Shown piece by piece: positions 60,888-64,000 of a stretch of DNA of 64,000 nt; the stretch's first letter is position 1, and the number at the start of each line of letters is the position of its first letter. Where the stretch lies: positions 24,659-88,658 of the forward strand of contig CAZIGH010000016.1 in NCBI GenBank assembly GCA_964538625.1, given 5' to 3'. The notes beneath the pieces are model-generated. The model worked only from the letters and a program-made list of their open reading frames with translations. It did no database searches and was not told the origin of the DNA. The position numbers were made by a program, and so were the translations under genes. The DNA comes from JAEUHM01 sp964538625. GTDB lineage: Bacteria; Verrucomicrobiota; Verrucomicrobiia; Verrucomicrobiales; Verrucomicrobiaceae.

Positions 60888-62354
60888 ATGAACCGCCTGC
60901 TCTGCCTTTTCACCGCTGTCCTTCTACCTCTGGCTGCCAAGGCGGAACGTCCGCCGAATGTCGTAGTGTTTCTCGTCGATGACCTAGGCCAGCGGGATGT
61001 CGGCTGCTACGGCAGCACGTTCTACGAGACGCCCAACATTGACCGCCTTGCGAAGGAAGGCGTGCGCTTCACCGAGGCCTACGCGGCCTGTCCCGTCTGC
61101 TCGCCCAGCCGTGCCGCGCTCCTCACAGGACAGTGGCCACAGCGCAGTGGCATCACCGACTACATCGGTGCGGCCATGAAGCCAGAGGACTGGAAGCGCA
61201 ACACCAAACTCCTTCCAGCCCCCTACAAGGACCGCCTCTCGCTGGACAGCACCACGCTGGCCAAGGCTATGAAAACCGCTGGCTACGCCACCTTCTTCGC
61301 TGGCAAATGGCACCTGGGCCCGGAAGGCTGGTGGCCCGAAAATCAGGGGTTCGATGTCAACATGGGAGGCATCGACCGCGGCGGCCCCTACGGAGGAAAA
61401 AAATACTTCTCTCCCTATGGCAATCCGCGTCTGTCCGATGGCCCTGAAGGCGAGCACTTGCCTGATCGTCTTGCGGATGAGACCAACAAGTTCATCACCG
61501 CACACAAGGACAAGCCTTTCTTCGCTTACTACTCCTTCTACGACGTCCACACGCCCCTCATGGCACGGGAAGATTTGCGCCAGAAATACGAAGAAAAGCG
61601 TAAGCGTCTCGCCCTTAAGGAAAGGTGGGGTCGTGAATTCGAGCGGGATGTGCGCCTGACGCAGGACCATGCCATCTATGCCGCCATGGTGGAAGCCATG
61701 GACCTCGCCGTGGGCAAGGTGCTGGCCAAGCTCGATGAACTGGGGCTTTCCGAGAATACGTTGGTCATTTTCACAAGTGACAATGGCGGCTTGTCCACCA
61801 GCGAAGGCTGGCCCACATCCAATCTCCCGCTGCGTGGCGGCAAAGGCTGGATGTACGAAGGCGGCATCCGCGTGCCACTCATCATCCGTTGGCCTGCTGC
61901 AAGGAAAACCGGAAGCGTTTCTGACGCGCCCGTGTACGGCCTGGATTGTTTTGGCACCATCATGGATGCCATTGGCAGCCAGCCGCCCGCAGGACACAAG
62001 CTGGATGGCGTGAGTCTGATGCCAGTGCTCAAAGGCGGCGATCTTCCCGAGCGCGCCCTCTTCTGGCACTACCCGCACTATGGCAACCAAGGTGGCGCGC
62101 CCGCCGCAGCGGTACGCCGTGGTCCCTGGAAACTCATCCACTGGTTAGAAGATGACCGCACGGAACTCTTTAACGTGGTAGATGATATTGGCGAAACCAA
62201 AGACCTCTCGGAAGAACACGCCGAACGTGCAACCGCCTTGAAAGCGGAGCTCACCAGATGGCAAAATGAAGTGGGCGCTCTATCTCCCATACCAAACCCG
62301 GATTACAACCCAGACCAACCCAGCGGACGCGCAGCGAGACGGCCCAACAAATAG
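60888..62354 (+). CDS. Secreted sulfatase, canonical C-S-P-S-R type
   Basis: 488 residues. Signal peptide (MNRLLCLFTAVLLPLAAKAE), metal-binding NVVVFLVDDLGQRDVGCYGS, formylglycine site CSPSRAALLTGQ (Cys71), FAGKWHLGPEGWWPENQGFD, VIFTSDNGGLST and LPLRGGKGWMYEGGIRVPLI. This arrangement is like arylsulfatase A / N-acetylgalactosamine-6-sulfatase-type enzymes. Expected to desulfate polysaccharides in the periplasm after Cys maturation. Confidence 0.92.
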   Translation: MNRLLCLFTAVLLPLAAKAERPPNVVVFLVDDLGQRDVGCYGSTFYETPNIDRLAKEGVRFTEAYAACPVCSPSRAALLTGQWPQRSGITDYIGAAMKPEDWKRNTKLLPAPYKDRLSLDSTTLAKAMKTAGYATFFAGKWHLGPEGWWPENQGFDVNMGGIDRGGPYGGKKYFSPYGNPRLSDGPEGEHLPDRLADETNKFITAHKDKPFFAYYSFYDVHTPLMAREDLRQKYEEKRKRLALKERWGREFERDVRLTQDHAIYAAMVEAMDLAVGKVLAKLDELGLSENTLVIFTSDNGGLSTSEGWPTSNLPLRGGKGWMYEGGIRVPLIIRWPAARKTGSVSDAPVYGLDCFGTIMDAIGSQPPAGHKLDGVSLMPVLKGGDLPERALFWHYPHYGNQGGAPAAAVRRGPWKLIHWLEDDRTELFNVVDDIGETKDLSEEHAERATALKAELTRWQNEVGALSPIPNPDYNPDQPSGRAARRPNK

Positions 62355-62369
62355 CCTTTCACCCTTCGC

Positions 62370-62873
62370 TTAGAAACCGCTGCGGTTGCTGAGTTTGTAA
62401 CCACGCAGGTCGTGATTGGCGATCTGTACCAGCTCCCAGCTCCACGGCCAACGGCCTCGCTTGTGCCAGTGAAAGACCCACGGCTCCTTGATGCGCTTGG
62501 ATTCCGCCACCACCATAGGGCTGACACCGCCGCCGCTGCCCTGCACGACTAGCTTCATCTTCACAAAACCCAGTCCTTGCGCCGCCACGGCATTGGTCAT
62601 GGTGCGGTCAATGCTCAGCATCATGAAGCCTCCCAGCACTTGGCGCATGGTGTCCTTCGCCTCATCAGGTCCCAGGCCCCAGTCGTCCGCATAGTCCGTG
62701 CTCACCCAAGCATCCACCTTCCCCCAGTCCCGCTTCTCCAGTGCGCTCATGAAGTCCTCCTGCACGCGCAGCATCTGCGTCCGCTCGTCAGCCGCGAAAG
62801 TATGCACCACCCACCACGCAATCCCAAGCACGACGACCCCAAGAATGACTTTCTTTAAACGATTCTGAACCAT
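62370..62873 (-). CDS. Membrane-anchored NTF2-like domain protein
   Basis: 167 residues. An N-terminal membrane anchor (VILGVVVLGIAWWVVHTF) is followed by a helix and a cone-like sheet domain (MLRVQEDFMSALEKRDWGKVDAWVSTDYADDW) typical of NTF2/SnoaL proteins. The end is Trp-rich (WVFHWHKRGRWPWSWELVQI). Family and function unknown. It converges on the sulfatase with a 15-bp gap. Confidence 0.6.
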   Translation of the reverse strand: MVQNRLKKVILGVVVLGIAWWVVHTFAADERTQMLRVQEDFMSALEKRDWGKVDAWVSTDYADDWGLGPDEAKDTMRQVLGGFMMLSIDRTMTNAVAAQGLGFVKMKLVVQGSGGGVSPMVVAESKRIKEPWVFHWHKRGRWPWSWELVQIANHDLRGYKLSNRSGF

Positions 62874-63033
62874 GGCTCATGTTTGTCTCAAAATCTCAAC
62901 CAAAGGTCAACACACTAGCCGACCGTTGAAAGCCAAAACCCCAGCAACCTTACGCACGCGCATCCACCTGTGTCACGGAAGTCTTTCCGGAGAAAGCCTT
63001 CGACTTCATCCCAGCGCATACGAGTAATACCGT

Positions 63034-63936
63034 ATGACATCCTCAGAGAGCAACTCCGTCATGGCCGTCTTCCTGGACCTCGACAACATCGTCATCGGCG
63101 CACGGGAGGCCAACTATCCCAAGTTCAACATCCAAAAAGTGATGGACCGCCTCCTGGTAAAGGGACTCATCGTGGTGAAGAAGGCCTACTGTGACTTCGG
63201 ACGCTACGCGGACCTGAAGCGCAGTCTGCATGAGGCCGCTTTTGAAATGATCGAGATTCCGCACCTCAACCAGAGCGGCAAGAACTCCGCAGACATTCGC
63301 ATGGTGGTGGATGCGCTGGACCTCTGCTACACCAAGAATCACGTGGACACCTTCGTCATCATCAGTGGAGACTCGGACTTCTCTCCCCTGGTCTCAAAGC
63401 TCAGAGAAAACGCCAAAACGGTTATTGGTATGGGTGTCAAAAGCTCCTCCAGTAAGCTCTTTATCAACAACTGCGACGAGTTCCTCTACTACGACGACCT
63501 GGTGCGCAAAGACCAGACCAAACCGACCAAACCCACTAAGCCTACACCCAAAGCCAACACTCCCAACAGTCAGACCACCACCACCTCACCAGCCGACCAG
63601 CCGCCCAAACTGCTCGATTTGATCGATGAAGCCGCGACCTCGGAATCGCCTGCACCATCCGGTCAACCGGCCAAGCTGGACCCCGCCGAGGCAGTGGAAA
63701 AGGTGCGCCTCATGCTGGAGGCACTGCTTGAGGAGAAGGATGAGGGGGCGTCAGTCAACATCTCGGTGGTCAAGGATTCACTGAAGCGTCGGGAACCAGG
63801 CTTCAGCGAAAAGGCCTTTGGCTTCAAGACCTTCAGCGCCCTGGTCATGGAGGCAGAAAAACGAGGTGCCTTGAAAGTGGAACGCCAGGACAAAGGGAAC
63901 GGTGTTTGGGTGCGTCTTCCGGACACAGCAGCCTGA
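63034..63936 (+). CDS. NYN-domain (PIN-like) protein with C-terminal OST-HTH/LOTUS-like domain
   Basis: 300 residues. NYN nuclease-like domain (about 8-150) with Asp-rich sites in AVFLDLDNIVIG, GKNSADIRMVVDAL and VIISGDSDFSPLVSKLRE; a Pro/Thr-rich linker (about 160-205); and a C-terminal winged helix like OST-HTH/LOTUS (about 215-295, VSVVKDSLKRREPGFSEKAFGFKTFSALV). This layout is shared with MARF1/limkain-type RNA-processing proteins. Expected to bind and perhaps cut RNA. Confidence 0.85.
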   Translation: MTSSESNSVMAVFLDLDNIVIGAREANYPKFNIQKVMDRLLVKGLIVVKKAYCDFGRYADLKRSLHEAAFEMIEIPHLNQSGKNSADIRMVVDALDLCYTKNHVDTFVIISGDSDFSPLVSKLRENAKTVIGMGVKSSSSKLFINNCDEFLYYDDLVRKDQTKPTKPTKPTPKANTPNSQTTTTSPADQPPKLLDLIDEAATSESPAPSGQPAKLDPAEAVEKVRLMLEALLEEKDEGASVNISVVKDSLKRREPGFSEKAFGFKTFSALVMEAEKRGALKVERQDKGNGVWVRLPDTAA

Positions 63937-64000
63937 TCCATTCAGCAACTTGGGGTCAGCAGTTTCAGAGTGATCAAGGGGAATTTTTGTTGGCTTGAGA

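Noticed and set aside
60984..62141. Open frame of 385 codons opposite the canonical sulfatase
   Set aside because: Shadow of the sulfatase coding sequence, which has a signal peptide and all sulfatase motifs.

Overview
The window looks like a chromosomal segment of a Verrucomicrobium or Prosthecobacter-type verrucomicrobial bacterium. The reasons are GC-rich DNA, Planctomycetes/Verrucomicrobia-type protein families (DUF1549/DUF1553 proteins with planctomycete cytochrome c domains, a DUF1501 partner, an SHD1-domain cytochrome), two secreted sulfatases, and many Sec/Tat-exported enzymes. The genus is inferred from gene content only. No rRNA, CRISPR array, transposase or integrase was recognised; there is one tRNA, tRNA-Pro(CGG).

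Layout. 0-6.5 kb: pabB, divergent from an operon of a proline-rich membrane protein, a three-domain pseudo-receiver/pseudokinase/SUMF1 protein and an RluA-type pseudouridine synthase, then rpoZ and smpB. 6.5-13 kb: an exported catalase-peroxidase (katG) divergent from an OxyR-type regulator that keeps both redox cysteines, an acetyltransferase, a small membrane protein and a UvrD/PcrA helicase. 13-30 kb: a guanidine/urea degradation locus on the minus strand (NikR-like regulator, two DUF1989 proteins, biotin-dependent urea/guanidine carboxylase, allophanate hydrolase). It is interrupted between carboxylase and hydrolase by about 9.2 kb of less GC-rich DNA. This insert carries a copper/heme redox operon: small lipoprotein, outer-membrane barrel, 1003-residue multicopper oxidase, SCO-like protein, 988-residue diheme peroxidase-like protein and P1-family peptidase.

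30-38 kb: tRNA-Pro and a carbohydrate/acid locus (acetyl-xylan-esterase-like hydrolase, PAS-AraC regulator, dihydrodipicolinate-synthase-family aldolase, Kef antiporter, AGE-family epimerase, clan GH-A glycosidase). 38-50 kb: housekeeping genes (monomeric isocitrate dehydrogenase, glutaminase, two PilT-type ATPases, RseP protease, L,D-transpeptidase, QueC) with a sulfatase. 50-64 kb: SHD1 cytochrome, VOC protein, a decayed toxin-antitoxin pair, SGNH hydrolase, DUF1549/DUF1501 pair, exported nuclease, a guanylate kinase/SDR operon, a second sulfatase and a NYN-domain protein.

The most unusual structure is the 15.1-24.4 kb insert. A perfect 54-bp direct repeat flanks it. One copy lies inside the 3' end of the intact carboxylase gene. 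The other is the stranded 3' tail of a carboxylase gene, with its own stop codon, still 108 bp upstream of allophanate hydrolase. The tails beyond the repeat encode similar residues with different codons (AT-rich Leu codons on the insert side, GC-rich on the native side). A 12-bp inverted repeat lies near both inner ends. This resembles an element that integrated at the 3' end of a gene and supplied a replacement tail. The second notable point is a NikR-like regulator that has lost two of the four nickel ligands yet sits behind a NikR-style operator, heading a pathway that breaks down guanidine or urea without nickel.
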